Positions 37,319-51,361 of a DNA stretch of 64,000 nt are shown piece after piece. Positions within the stretch are counted from its first letter, which is position 1, and every line of letters begins with the position of its first letter. The position numbers were made by a program, and so were the translations under genes. The DNA is from Agelaius tricolor (Eukaryota; Chordata; Aves; Passeriformes; Icteridae), in contig JALJCS010000012.1 in NCBI GenBank assembly GCA_023055355.1, positions 9,646,501-9,710,500 on the forward strand, given 5' to 3'. The notes under the pieces are model-generated. The model did not search any database. It was not told where the DNA came from and saw nothing but the letters and a program-made list of their open reading frames with translations.

Positions 37319-40300
37319 CTGCAAGAAAACAAGAGGAAGAAGTTAAGTCAGCTTTCACAAGTACAGCATTTTTAACATCAATTCTTATTCACCTAAAGAG
37401 CAGGCAAGTCTTGCACATGTGCCACACACCATTCACAAAGCTCTGGCAATGGCACTCACACAGCTCACTGTGTTTTACTTAGCACTGCCAGGATTTTAGG
37501 TCTAGGGGTTTCCAGACACAATGATAATCATGACATAGCTAGATACCAGTGCCTAAATAAAGGACAAAAGCCACCAAGTTAGGAGACTATCTCCCACAAC
37601 ACCCTGGTTGAGGTATTTTTTTGTCTCAGTTAAACGAGCCTTGGCATTCTATTTAGATTGCCCTTTATGGTAAATGAGTGCTGAGAAGTGTGGTATGGTC
37701 CTCACCCACTAGTATGTGATGCACACTACCCCTCATAGATCATTTTCTGCAGTGAACAGAAGCATATATACATATGCAAACAGACCTTCTGCTGTGGGAA
37801 TTTACACCTGCCTAGAACAATAAGAGTTAGCTGCATAATTGGCATTCTCAATAATGGGAACGTAGAGGAACATTTTAAAATGCAAATGTTGAACTTGGAT
37901 TTCAACCTGTACTTCTCCATTTAAGAAAACAGAGCACCTAATGTATACAGAATGGAGTTAATATTCAAAACAGGTGTATCTTCATCTGCAGGTCTAACAC
38001 CTGACAGAACTCAGTATTATTATCCATGAGCTCCGAAGAGCTGAAGCACAAGCAGCATCAACATTTTGTTCAGGACCTATCAGCAACTGATTATAGACAG
38101 CCAAACCCAAATGTCAAACACTGAGCACTGTAACTACTGTGCTGTATTTCCTCCTTATGAAACTGCATTCAACCCTTTTTGTTAGGGCAAAGAGATACTT
38201 AGAGAAACACGCAATAATCTCCTATTTCCTTAAATTATGTTCCCTGTTCACAACATTTTGAAGACATTTATTTACACAGTTCACAGCCCTGACTTCCATT
38301 TCCAGACCAGCCAGGAGCCTGTTCCCTCACTGCCTTCAGAAGCAAGGCTGCAGAAGGTGTCCAAATGAATGAAGTGTTATTTGCATAACAACTGCAGAAC
38401 CAGATCTGTGGTGCTGCCCTGGAGCCCCCAGTGCAGCAAGCTGGCACCCTTGCTGTTCTGGGTGCAGCACCCCAGGGTGCTGGGGCCCAGCCTTGTCACT
38501 GCCAGCCTCCTCCCACACAGCCCAAGGAGCTGTGCCATCGCCAGCCTACCTACGCTGCGAGTTCAAACCATGCTGGAGCGCTTGACTACCAGAAAACCAG
38601 CTGGTGTTTGTACAGATTTGTTTAATCATCTTTTAATAGCATGTACTTTAACTGTGCTAAAACACTTGAAAGCGACAAATACAGCACTTTCTTCTACGCC
38701 ATTTGAGGGGACGAGGTTGGCTTTGTCGCAGTTTGTTGTTGCAGAATTAACCAAATGCTGAAAATGCAATAATGCAGGAGTTTAGACATCTTTCTCCCCC
38801 AAACCCAACTTTAGTATACTTCTAACCAGAGGAACCTGCTGATTTAAGTTATGCAAGAAAAAATGAAAACACTATTCTACGAAGCAGGGTAATAGCCCAC
38901 CCAATAATTAAGTCTTCTCCATAAACCTACTAATCCCCCAAGCAGTTCTGAGGTCACTAAAGCACAATTCCTTCCAAAGGAGCTTCATATCAGCCACCTG
39001 CTGCAACTACTCAAGCCTAGTCCAAAATTTAGGCTGGACTGGGCTAGCTGCAGCTGAGACCAGCAGGAACAAACCCCAAGCACCATGGATTGGGTTTGCA
39101 TCCCCCTGAGGCAGGTTACGTGAGTCACTCCTACATTTGTCTTGCACCCCTCATCACCAGCTACAGCAAGAAAATGTCATGGGGGAGAGCCAACAGCCTG
39201 ACAGGGAAAGTAAACTTGCACTTTTAAAAATAAATTAAAATTGTTAAGGAACATTCTTCAGTGTTCTTTGATACTAACACAAACCACCTGAAACCTCTGG
39301 TTTAGTTCTTAAGGGTAAGAATTCCTTCTCTCACAGGCAGCAGCTCCACACTGATGGCACTGGTGCCTTGCAGGAGGAACTCCATGAAAAGCTTCATTTA
39401 GGGCTAGCCTATAGGATTTTCTTTGGTGGTTTGGTGACCATCTCTTCTCCCAAACCTGGAAACCCAAGGGGTAGTTTAAACAAATTCTTAATCCAGATAT
39501 TAAGCAGACTTATAACTTGACCTAGTATCTTGGTAAAAAGAAACTTCAAGGCCCTGAAACTATTCCAAAGTCTTACTGGAGGCACTTTGAAGCAAGAAGC
39601 GGTGCATGTTGGAGCAATACAGCCTGTCCCACATAGTGATGGACAGGGACACTACCAGGTAATCACAGAGCACAGTTTGAGCAGCCATCTGAAAACCAGG
39701 CTTTTGACCAAGGCAGCTCCACCTGACCCTGACAGCAAACCACAGGAAACTGGCCTATTTTGAGGGCAATCTACCCTTGATACATTATATGGCAAGAAGC
39801 ATACTGTGAGGGCAGAGACAGGAGTGACACTTTGAAATCAAATAAAACAATGTTTCATTGTCATTTAGGTACTTCATCTGCACAAACCTAACTGAAGTCA
39901 GACACTTCTCTCTTTGACTTTCCCAGAATATATTGCAAGTCTCCAAGTTTTCTACTTCACTGATGACAGCCCCTGACAGACTCAGGGTGACAGCCTTGTA
40001 TTTTCTCCATAACATGTGAAGCCTTGTCAAAACAACCCAACTCTGCTCCCAAGGCCACTGCTGCAGAATTTTGGGCTTTTTTCTGTTTCAACTGATTACC
40101 TCCTGCATCTGGTTTACCCAGAATTCTCCATATTTGCCTAACCTCTCCCTCCTGACACACCATTAAGATGGGTTGGTCTCTGTTTTGGAGCAAAATCTCT
40201 AGCAAATACTTATTCAATAAGTGAAATAAAGTCATGCAGTGCTCTGAGCATGGAAAAAGAGTAAAACCACTTTTGATCACAAGTTATGGAGCAGTCACTT

Positions 40301-43300
40301 CTTGGCCTGGCCCTGCTATGGCCACTGTGTAACTTAACCAGGTAACTGGGGAGACAATTGGATCTTTGAGAAGTGGCATCCCTGCAATTGAAGTTTCCAT
40401 AATGGATTTCAGTAAAATTAACTTCTATGCAGTCCAGTATCAAGAAGTGCATTTGCATATCCTGAAAGAAACAGCTTAAGCACAGTGCTGGGAGAAGGAA
40501 TCCAAAAGGATGTATGATGTGTAGGATGGAAAACAGCTGACCTGCTATACAGAATATCAACAAGCTTTCAACAAGCTTTCATAACACTGAAGCTAAAAAA
40601 CTTAGTGATAGTTAAATCTGAATCTAATGCTTCAGAAAACTAAACAAAAATACAGGCTAGGCATTTCTTTGCCTGTGACCTTTATATTTTTTACAAAGTT
40701 AAACTGAGGAGGAGGAAAGTGTATAGGCGAATTCATTTACATAAATGTGGGCTTTTGAAAGATGCTGGATCAAAAAAAAAGTCCCTCTGTAGGGTAGGCT
40801 GCCCACTTCTTAGATTGAGCACTTACAGGAAGGACAACATCCACAATTTCAACTTCTCAACACGCAATGGGAATGCTGTCACCAACCCAAAGAAACGTAG
40901 CCAGTGTTATCATACATTGCCATTTGTTATGCAAATCCAGTTCTTAACCCTAATGCTAGAGTTTCTGAGCAGGACAGATCAGTGTCACACACTCATCTAT
41001 GAGAGATGCCATCTCCTCAGCAAGCACACCCAGAACTCAGCTGCCCCTGCCTCACAGAGCAGCACCACCCCAGGTCCTGTACATCACACTGAAGTACCAG
41101 TTATAACTCTAACTGCAGAACCTGGCCTAAGCCACAAAGGAATTTTTAGACAACTATTCCAGTCAGGCACAGAGCTCTGGGCAAGGCAGAGGAGGAACAC
41201 AGCAGCATGTCCTATGTACACTGATAGCTCTGTGTTGTTTCATGACAGATGATGGAAAGTCTTCAGGCTCCCAACCCTGGGATGAGCTCAGCTTCATGCT
41301 GGTGTTGCAAACACTGACTCTCAGATGTATTGGGCAGGATACTCAATTCTCACCAGGCTCAACTATTCAGATCACCATCATAGTACCTAGTTTAAATTTT
41401 TTGGATAAAATTATTATGGAAGCAATTACATCAACAAAGAGGAAGTGGTGCTTTCAGCCTACATTTATAGAATGCTTGTTACAAAAGCGAAGTTATATTA
41501 ATACAGGCTGTTTAATCTGTGCCTAGAAAAGCATTTGGTGGAGCAGGGAAAAGTAACATCTTCAGCCCCAGGCAAAAAATACTGCTAACAATGAAGATAC
41601 TCCTACAGCAGAAAACTAGCTTAGGAAGGACTTCATTTTCAGTGAGCCTAAGCTGCTGCAATCTTCCCAAGACGGAGAACAGAAATTAGTTTGGTTCAAG
41701 ATCAGAGGCAAAAACATGATCTGAAAAAATGCCCATATTTAATATCCAAGTTGGAGAAAAGGCCTATCCCAGAGAGACTGAAGAACACTTTGCAGTTGAT
41801 TGAGGATGAAATAATCAACTGTACATAGATTTTCAGATATCTGTAATGACTGCACTATGAGACACCTCCAAGTGTTTATTCTGAAGGCTGACTTCAACAG
41901 CAATAACGTATAATCCAAAAGGCTCTTCTTGCAGTTGCAAGATTGATTCTGTAGTTTCTTTAAAGACATATCAAGCACAAGGAAGTTTAGACACCAGACT
42001 GCACCTCTGTGAATAGCTGTAACCAAAGAGCAGCAAGCACAGCTAAAGGGACTGAAACTAAAGAGCAGTCTCACAGCATTGCTGGTCTCACTGTATTAAG
42101 CACAAAACCCTCAGAGCCCCTGAGCCCACGTGGCATGCACTGGGCAGCCTCTGTGACCAGAGAAAGCCAACCTGGAACAAACATTCAGGGACCTCTCCAA
42201 GTCTGAGATGTTGATGTTTCCATGCCACTGTCATCTGGGCTACTAATTTAAAAGTCTTATTTCAATTGACATATGAGCTGAAAGAAAGCAGCTTCACTTC
42301 AGGCATTTAACCAATTCTCTCCAGCAGGACTGAATAAATACTCAACCAAACCTGTTAACAGTCATTAAAGGAGCTGGCTGAACATACAGCAATTGTTTCT
42401 CCAAGCAAGGAGACCACTCTGGTTGCAGAGGGAAGGTCATGTGGGTCTTGTTTTCCAGCTGATGGTAAAACACTCCAGCCTCTTGGTAGGCTTCCCTGCA
42501 CCTCACAGGTGTTCCTGACTCCCCTTCTGCCTAAGCCTCCTACAAACCAAAGCCTTCAGCTTCAATATCCTCTCCTCATCCTGAACCTGAGTTCAGCTGC
42601 TGAAGTTCTGGCTTCTTCCACATGACAGATCTGGCAAATGCTTCATCTTCCTGAATGTTGGCGCTTCCTTTTCATCTAACAACTCCTTCCATTATTACTC
42701 AATACCTGGAAAGTTTAGTATATGCAGAGCATTTCCAAGACAGGATGATTGCTAGATTTTAAATAGCTCAGTACTCACATTGCTCTGAAGAGGAGTAAGT
42801 TACTGTCAACAAGATACAAACATAACTTGTACACAGAGATAAGCTGGAAGTGATGGGTTTTTTAAAAAAATAATTTTATATCTTAAGACATTGGTCTGAC
42901 TTCAGGCACAACAGCCAGCATTGCACATGAATGCAAAAAGCATGGTACTGGTTCTGAAGATTTCCTCTCCCAACCTTAATCCTATCTCTTCTATTCCTAT
43001 CTCTCTCAGGTTTTTAGGGCATTCTGGAAAGCCTGTTCAGCTGTGTCCAACCAGCCTCCCCTGCCAAGTGGGAATTTCCCTGCAGAGCACCAGCTTGTCA
43101 AACCAGCTGGTCCCAAACAGGAACCATCTCTTTGTCCAAGCACTGCTCCCCATGAGCAGGAGGCTGGAGTTCAGTGCTGCTTTATCAAGAGTCCTGACCA
43201 CCACCATTTTTTCTGGGAGTTCCTGTTAAACATGAAGTGCAGAGAGACCAGCTCCATTTCAAACTGTCTGTAGCCTCAAGACCAGGGTCTCCAGTTCACA

Positions 43301-43540
43301 AGCCAGACTAATCTTTCTCACCAGTATCTATCAATCTTCTACAGCATTTGGTGGTGGTTCGTGGTAGTTAATGACAAAGATCAATTTCACATCATGCAAA
43401 GCTGACCAGAGTTTTTTACTTCACCACTGAGTTGTGACTGTACAACAACTACAGAGGCACTATTCAGAGTTTCAAGAACTCTCATAGGCTTTTATGTATC
43501 ATTTGCTTTTACTTCCATCCCTCATTTATACATGATTTAA

Positions 43541-43558
43541 AGAGCCAAATTTGGCTCT
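43541..43558. repeat. 18-bp perfect palindrome
   Basis: AGAGCCAAATTTGGCTCT is its own reverse complement. It may be a self-complementary regulatory site or the residue of a palindromic element. Confidence 0.8.
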
Positions 43559-44377
43559 CCTTCATGAAGCAAATACAGTTGACAGGGCAGGAGGCTTATA
43601 GAGACTATTGTGGTACTGCACAATTCTACCACCATTCTCAAATTTTATGTGTTCTCTTGTTAATGTAGGCTCAACTACAATTGCTAAAGTTTCTAGGTAT
43701 TATTTATTCCTGTATTTAAAGTAGTTTCCACAGAATTTTCCCAGACCTAGTATCAAGTCTTACAGTATCAGAAAGATTAAAAAGAATTATGTTTTTAATT
43801 TACTGGTGTCCCTTTATTAAAGAAGTGGTTTGGTTGATCTTAAGTTCTTTATGCAATGAGGGTATTTTAACATAATGAAGAAACCAGCATGGGACAGTCA
43901 GCTCATCCAGACTAAGGCTGCAGCACCAGTTTCCCCAAAAGAGGGAGCACAGCAGTGCTCCACAGCACCGTGGGGAGGCTGGACCCTCTTTTCTGGGCTC
44001 AGCCCAGTAGAGGAATAGGGTTTGACAATCAGAGCATCTGCCCTAACTCAAGCCCCCACTTTTAGTTTCTTAGTGCAAGAAAGGCCTCATGGAACCACAG
44101 TTCCCACATTTATTGTTCATTAGCAATGCTCACTGTGCAACCACAGGCTCATTAGGAGCCAAAGGCAAGCCTGCAGCACTGCAAGCTCCATTAATGAGGT
44201 ACAGGGTATTAATTCCTTGGCAATGGGCTGTGTAAGTACAGATCTATGAAGTAAATAGTCCACAAGGACTAACAATGGCGGGTGTCTTATCAGGTACCTC
44301 ACCACCACCTCCACCCTAAGTCCCACCTCTGCTTTAGGATTTTACCATCTTTTATTCCTTAAAAAAATATTAAAGGG

Positions 44378-44406
44378 AAACCCAGTACCCTTATGGTACT
44401 GGGTTT
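44378..44406. repeat. 12-bp perfect inverted repeat with 5-base loop
   Basis: AAACCCAGTACC, loop CTTAT, GGTACTGGGTTT. The stem is perfect and the arms are short, in SERPINE2 intron 1. Confidence 0.85.
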
Positions 44407-47400
44407 TTCACTTGGTGCAGGTATCTTGGTGTCATCTGAAGCAAGACTCTCACACCACTACATCCCTGCAGCACAAACAAATCTGGTTCTCCTTTTCTCA
44501 GGTGAATTTTCATCTGCTGGCCAGTGACACATGCCCTCCCTGCCTCTTGCACCTACCAGGCTGGGAGAGCAGAAGCAGCCTTGTGGAGATGGCTCCACGG
44601 CCACTTGGGAACTGTGCTTGGAGAATACTGAGTGCCAAGGCCTTTCAGGATACATCCTCCTTCAGAAGGGTTAAGGCACCAATATCTCTAACACTTAGGC
44701 TTCAAGAACTGTCAAGCAAAGGAAAAAAACCAACTGTGTAAGAAATAAAGGAAACTAAAGGCATAGAATTGAGTCCTCAAGCCAATAGTTAGTACTTCAG
44801 AGCTTTGAAAAGGCATGTGAGTCACTGCAGAGTAGAAGAGATGACTCTTGGCCTTCAGATTCAACAACTTTTAGGTTTAGGTTACTCTAAAGAAGAGGTA
44901 CTTCTATTTCCTACTAAACAATGCTACAAAGCCCAATTTCCATCATTCCACACTCTGTGGTTCAGTCAGGGTTTACAGCATAACTGAAAATTAGGCTATG
45001 GAGCCATACTATTTTTCATTATTTACATTTTTATTATCCTGGGAAGCTAAGAGAGGTGGCAGGATCTATCAGCAATACAATATCTAACTAAAGCCAACTG
45101 GGTTTAGAGATGCCCAAATGGTATCAGAAGATGGGGAGACATTCTCTCAAGAGGACTTTAAGAAGCCTCACTTAAAATAATGCAAGTAATATTGAATTAA
45201 TTACATTATTTTAAGTTTTTACTTACCCCTCCTCCTTCAAGAGGAAAGGCTACAGCAGTACAGTGTTGGGAGTTACTCTAAAAGTACATACAGTCAATAC
45301 AGTCATTTCACAATAAAAATGAATTGGAACTCCAGTATTCTCTGTTCATAACAATGACATTCATAAAAACTTGCACTTGCACAAGCTCATTGATAACCAA
45401 AATCTGATACTTTAAGCATTTGTACATGGGAATGCTACCAAATGACAAATTACTTGGAGAGATCAGGAATGCTGTTCTAACCATTTACTGCACTTGTGGT
45501 TGGAGACCTGCAGAGTAATGGGTGACTAGCCTTTTATTTATTTATTAATCACACTGCATAACATTAGCAATCAACCACTTCCTATTTGCAAGCTAATTTA
45601 GAAACCTTATCTGAAAAACTAGCTGACAACTATAACCCTTAAAGTGTAACATAGCCAAGTTATTAACATTTAAGATGAAAAATGTATACTGGTTTTCTGT
45701 ATCCAGGCCAGCATCACTGAAACAGACCTAAGCTCACAGGAGATACTAGTTTTTAGTGGCCTCTTCTCAGCCATTCCAGCCCTAGCTTGAAGGTTACTCA
45801 AAAAGGATAAGGAGATTCACATTTCTATTCACAGCACAGACATTTACTTATATCCATCTTTTCCCCCCAGAAAGCTCCAGAAGCAGAACTGGCCAACCAC
45901 AAGAGCATCAGAAGTCCCAGGTGCTGTAAGGATGCAAGAAGGAAACTTTGTGCTGGGAACCTCATCCATATGCTCAGGTAGACACCTCCTCAGTCATCTG
46001 CAAGAAGACTTACATGAACCAGTTAGTAAGAGAATTACCAGCTATTTAAAGACCTGTATTTAAGAAAACATGCTTTTTGTTAAACTGACCTCACTTCTGA
46101 CTGATCCCACTGGCTTTACTACAGATTTCTGGGAAGGGAAGACTTAAATTTCCATAGTAAAAAAAGGGACAACTCAGTATGAACTAAGCACAAGAATTCT
46201 CCAAGAGCAGGTCATGACCTGTATATTAAACTGTCTGATTCAGTTCAGCCTTAGAGTTTGTGGGCTGAGTTGTGAGCTGTGCTGGCTGAGGCTCCACAGA
46301 GTCCATCACTATTTCTGTAAGGCAGATGACAAACCTCTGCAGAGGAAGTAGGCAATTAGCTGGGAAAGCAACCTCTCCAACCGAGCTGCCAGAGCAGCTG
46401 GAGGCCTCAGCTTGTTTCCCTGCTGAGAACGACACATGAACTCCTCTTTCTGGGAGAGGAGGGTGTATAGCAAAATGGAGACATACAGATAATGCACCAA
46501 CTTCTATATGGCATTTCTTAGATTGCTTAGGGGTGTAAAGTGATAGGATAACAGAATGGAAGAGAACAAGCTAGTCATGTTCAGTTCTCCTCTTGGTTTT
46601 GTACCTGTAACCTGTCAGCCAATGGGAAACTGTCCCTCTCCTATTCAAACAGAAAACCTGAAACCTCAATTCAGCTTTGGGCAAGCAGAAGCTTACAGTT
46701 CACAGCAGATGACAGAACCATCTCAGAAGCAGTGAGAAACATCACTAAATACCTCAACATGTCCTACTGCAAGAACAGAAGCTTAAAGAGCGAGCTGTTA
46801 AATAATACAAAAAGCATTTAATATAAAAACAGGCTTGGTCAAAGCTACAGAGCTGATGAACATAAATTCATATCCCCTGTACATCAGCCAAACTAAGGGA
46901 GGTAGAATGTACCAGCACTTCTCACTAGTGCTTCTGGAGACTCCAGGGGGGTTTACTCCTGTAGCTTACAGTCTCTTGGTAACTCCTGTTTCTCACAAAC
47001 CAAGCTACCTGCATGCCAAGGCCACCACACATACCCAGCTTTGAACAGGCTTCTTCAGCTCAGCACTCACTGGCCATCAGTCTTGAGCCCTTCCACAGTC
47101 CCACAACACTGAGGAGAATTTCAGGCTGCTGTTTCCAGAGCCCAGGATGCCAACAGCAGACTGCCTGAAGCCCACACTTTGCACCTCATGGCTGAGCATG
47201 GTCAGCAAAACTGACATTTTCTCCAAGGGGAGATAATTCCAGAAGATTAATATGCTTTCATACTTAAAATGCTTTGTGGCATAATAATTGGACCCCAGCA
47301 TAAGGCACCTTCTGATTTCAGCATGAAAATAAGGGGAAAAAAACCACCTTTCTGGCCATTACAGGTAAACACCAGACCACAGAAAAGACACAGCAGCTGC

Positions 47401-50400
47401 CAAAATGCATGTTTTTCCACAGACACTGGTCAAGCAGAGGTGCTAATGGATTTAGAAAGCATTTCAGTTAGCATTTAAGTGTATTTCAAGGCCATGATAA
47501 ACAGCTTAAGAACCTACAGCTTACACTAGCATTGCCACTAAAATTGCCCCATACTTTTCCAGTCCCTGATTACTGGCTCTCACTTCAGCAGAGACCTCAG
47601 CTCTGCTTACATTAGTCAAGTATGAACTAGAGTCTCTCCCTAAAGAGACAGGAACAAGCAGAACACAGGACAGCTTTTTTCCCCTACAGCATGCCAGCCT
47701 AAACCTTTGTGTAGCTCCAGCTGCAGAATGCTACCACCTCTTATTGCTCTCCTCCCACCACTTTAACCATCACAGATGAGACACCTGAACACACACACGG
47801 TTGCACATATTCAGCTTTCCAGTCTTTACACAAAGAAGCTATTTTAATAATAATAAAAACCTTATTATATTTTCATACTTCCCTAACTTACACTGAATCT
47901 TTACATTTACACTAAATCTTTAAAATCATATGTAGGTGATTGACTACTCCACACTACCACTACCAAAAAGAGGCAATTCCTTATATCACTACACTTATTC
48001 AGAAGATGTTCATGGCTAGTATAGATGCACAGAATGACATGGTTGTTACAGGCCAGCACTTTGCTGTAAAACTTGCCTCATTAGCTATGTCACAGGTGAC
48101 TGGGAAGATGCTCAGAGGCAGGTAAAGATGACTATCAGCAACACTTTACAGATTAGTGATGGTTATCCATCTTTTCCCTGTCTTCTCACGTATAAAACCT
48201 TGGACCCCAGAGAATCGCAGAATTCAGTTAACAAACCAAGTCGACTGGAAATGTTTTGATGATTAGAATTAATTTCCCCATAATTAGTATTACAAAAGCA
48301 TGCTTTTTCATGCATGCTTGTGATTAAGCAATTCAAGCAGCCCAGACAACCCTAACCCCAGCTTCCAAGAAAAACCTTCCACCGAGCCTCAGCTTTTTCA
48401 AGAATGAGCACAGTAGTTCCTATCAAGAATCAAAAGCCACAACCAGCTGCATGAGCCAGGTAGATGCTGTGCCCACCACCACAAATCTCTACCCAGAGCT
48501 ACCTCTGAGCTGATCCCTTGCTGTGGATACATGAAATGTACATGCATCTCCACTGTAATTCCTAGCAGTAAGGTGAGGTGGTTATTTTTCAGTATTTATA
48601 TAGACACATTCATTTCAATCTATTCTAAAAATACCTGGTGCAACTTGCTGGGCTCCCTGCTTGACATTTTTCTGCCTAGCAGATGCTGGTAAGAAACTCC
48701 AGGTTGGGAACACGTTTCTGGCTGTGTGATTTAGACACTCAGGCTAAAAGTCTCCACATGCCACTAAGACACGCTATTCTCCTGGTTGTCAATGACAACA
48801 CCAAACAGAAGCTCCAACACTTCTGTATACACCTTGAGACAAAATCCACTGCGGGTTTCTGTTTTCTTTTTTGTTCTGACATGAGTTTCTATTGCCTCCC
48901 ACATGAGATCCATAGAGCTATATATAGATATAAATGTATGTGTGACTATAGTGATGGCCATATCACCAATCAGAGCAAAGAGGAGTTCTTCCACCATCCT
49001 CATACCTGGGGAGGGCATAAAATAACAGTGCCCAGAGAAGCTGCCTTCCAGCATCTCAAGAGCACTTGACACAATTTGCTTATAGGTTGCCTGACATACA
49101 ACTTGCCTGTAATTGTAAAAATCTGTGGACTAGCATTCATCATTTAAAGTTTGCTCCTATGCCAAACAGCTGCTATTCTCATGAGTTTAATCACACCCCA
49201 CAAAATGCTAGATCGCCAACCTAGTATATCTTACATGCAGCTGAATTAATCTACTTAATAATTCTACCTTTTTATTTGCATTGGTCTTCCCCTCACACTC
49301 CAAAGGCTCATCTGAGCACTCAGCAGGCATGCAGCTGCTTTTCACTTTCCTCAAGGATGTCTGCAGTTTCTCCGAAGCTACACAGCACCACAGCTGCTTA
49401 CACCTACGTACATTTTGTGAATAGTCCCTACAAAATCAGGTTTCTAATGAATTCCTGTGGCAAGCTGGGGACAAGACATTACTAAATGCTCACACCAGAG
49501 AAAGTGAAGGAACAAGAGGTCATTTTTCAGTGCAGTGAAAAAAAAAGTCATTCTACCAGGTTTCTCTTTCAGGAAGTTGCCCAAGAATGCGATTACAACC
49601 ACAAAAGCCAAACCACGTTCAGAATCATATGCAGGCATGAGAAAGCAGGAGAGAAATAAATCAAAGGCCTCTAACTCATAAACAGATATTCCCTAGTTTT
49701 ATGGGAAATTTGACATTTTAACATCTATTTGTTACTACAATGGTTTCTCCAAAGGTATTTTTCTGTTAAGATCCTCCAACATTGCACAGTACTGAGCCAA
49801 ACTATCAAGCACCATTTTCACCAAGAGACAAAGGACTCTGCATTTCCAAACGTTCCCAGAACGCGATACACGAAGCAGCTCCCACATCGCCCCAAGTGAG
49901 CCGAGGTCAGAGTTTTGGTGAACCAGCTCTCCGCTCCAGCACACAGCGGGATGCCACCAGCCCTATCCAAATCCTGTTACAGTATCACAATATCACTCGT
50001 TCCTCCCCAAAGGGCAATGGCCGTAAATGTTCCTCCCCCGTTACTCTGCCATTCGAAAAGCCAAGCAAATTTCAGTTAGTTACTAAATTATGATTTATTG
50101 CTTTTATTTAGCACAACAGCAGCAAGCTCTTTCTCACGGCAGACAAGGGACACGAATGCAAGCGAGCAACTTGCAGTTCCCCAGCGCTCCCGGTGCCCGG
50201 GAAGTGCCGCCTCTCCCGCACCCGGGAGCGCAGCGTCTCCCGCGCCGCGCCGGCGGGGCCGCTACCCGCGGGCTGCCAGCCTAAAACCCGCTTCTTTTGG
50301 GGCAAAAACCCTCCCTGCTCGCACAAAGCCAGCGCCTTATCTTGGAAGAAACTCGGCGCGCCAGAAGCCCCGCTCCCGGCACAGCGCCCACGCACCAGGT

Positions 50401-50586
50401 GCTGGGAAACTTCTGCCAGCAGGTAACAGGAGCGCACCGAGGAGCCGCCGGAGCGACCCCCGCGGCCTCCGGGCTGTCAGCAGCCAAACTTTGGGTCCCC
50501 CGTTCCTCCGCCCGGTGCCCTCCCTCCCGCCCGCTCCTCCGGCCCGGCTCGGCCGTGCCCGCACAGTGCTGGGCGGCCCCGCTCAC

Positions 50587-50648
50587 CTCGCCCGCCGCTC
50601 TCCGCCGCTGCCCGGCCGCCGCTGCCCCTCGCCCCGCGCCGCTCGGCC
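50587..50648 (-). other. SERPINE2: SERPINE2 non-coding exon 1 (5'UTR)
   Basis: Inferred from three signals: a minus-strand TATAAA at 50,678-50,673, a start about 25-30 bases later near 50,648, and a consensus donor CGAG|GTGAGC with the last exon base at 50,587. It contains no ATG. Human SERPINE2 also has a non-coding first exon far upstream of the start codon. Splicing to exon 2 at 37,318 would remove a 13,268-base intron. Confidence 0.7.
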
Positions 50649-50672
50649 GGAGCGCGGTGGCGCCGCCCGCCA

Positions 50673-50678
50673 TTTATA
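50673..50678 (-). promoter_or_regulatory. SERPINE2: SERPINE2 TATA box
   Basis: CCTATAAATGG on the minus strand, inside GC-rich DNA. Repeated GC boxes (GGGCGGGCGGGCGGGCGGGG) lie immediately upstream at about 50,690-50,712. Together they form a TATA-plus-Sp1-type core promoter. Confidence 0.75.
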
Positions 50679-51325
50679 GGGCCCGGGCCGCCCCGCCCGC
50701 CCGCCCGCCCCTCGCCCCGCGCCGCGGGCCCGCCCAGGGCAGCGCCGGAGCGGCGCGGGGGGCGAGCCCGGCACCGGCTCGGCCTGAGCTCCGTGTTACA
50801 CGGCCCCGCTGGGTCAGCCCCGCCGGCGACAAGGGGAAGCCGAGGCAGCGGTGGAGGTGCCCACGGGGCGAGGCTCGGCCCGGCAGGACGCCCCGGGGGT
50901 GGTGAGGGGACAGGGACCACCGAGGGCAGCTCCATGCGGCCCCTTCCCGGCAGTGCCGTGCTGGGAGCTTGGAGGGTTTTGGCCAAGGGGCTCCTCCCCG
51001 TGTGCTCCCACGTCCTCACCAAGGGATGAGGAAATGGCTCAGCCTGGGACCTCCATCCCTTGTGTGGCCCTGGGGTTTAATCTGCACGAACAGCGGGAGG
51101 GATCGGAGGGAGGGAAGTTGTTGCTGCTTCAGTGTAACTGCACAGGCACAGAGCAATGCGGCAGGACAGAAGTGTAAACCTGGGAAAACACATGCTAACC
51201 GTAACACTCACTGACAGCCCTGGACTCCTTGACTGACAAAGTACAAGAAGGAATTTCCACTCTTTGTACAAAAGCAGTAGTGCTGACAACTTCAGGAAAA
51301 CCGGCAGTGTGTTGTGCGGCAGTGG

Positions 51326-51361
51326 ACAGCACTGCCTTGTTACACAGCACTGCCTTGTTAA
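51326..51361. repeat. 18-bp tandem duplication
   Basis: ACAGCACTGCCTTGTTAC followed by ACAGCACTGCCTTGTTAA; 17 of 18 bases match. Confidence 0.85.

Larger units (their letters stand above)
37319..50586 (-). other. SERPINE2: SERPINE2 intron 1
   Basis: 13,268 bases between the proposed non-coding exon 1 and the start-codon exon. No conserved peptide exon, RNA gene or named mobile element was found. The short inverted repeats at 43,541 and 44,378 lie here. Several open frames of up to 177 codons are unsupported and look accidental. Confidence 0.65.
50150..51020. promoter_or_regulatory. SERPINE2: CpG island at the SERPINE2 promoter
   Basis: About 870 bp of very high G+C and CpG density spanning the proposed first exon and TATA box. 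Open frames on both strands here reflect lack of stop codons in GC-rich DNA. Confidence 0.8.

Noticed and set aside
40719..41252. 177-codon plus-strand open frame in SERPINE2 intron 1
   Set aside because: No recognisable family, no conserved motif, and overlapping non-coding features of ordinary intron. Treated as chance.
44378..44406. Hairpin considered as a microRNA precursor
   Set aside because: The stem is only 12 bp with a 5-base loop, too short for Drosha/Dicer processing.
50098..51022. Several 100-200 codon frames on both strands at the SERPINE2 CpG island
   Set aside because: They are Ala/Pro/Arg/Gly-rich in all frames, the expected signature of GC-rich DNA lacking stops. No splice or domain evidence was found.
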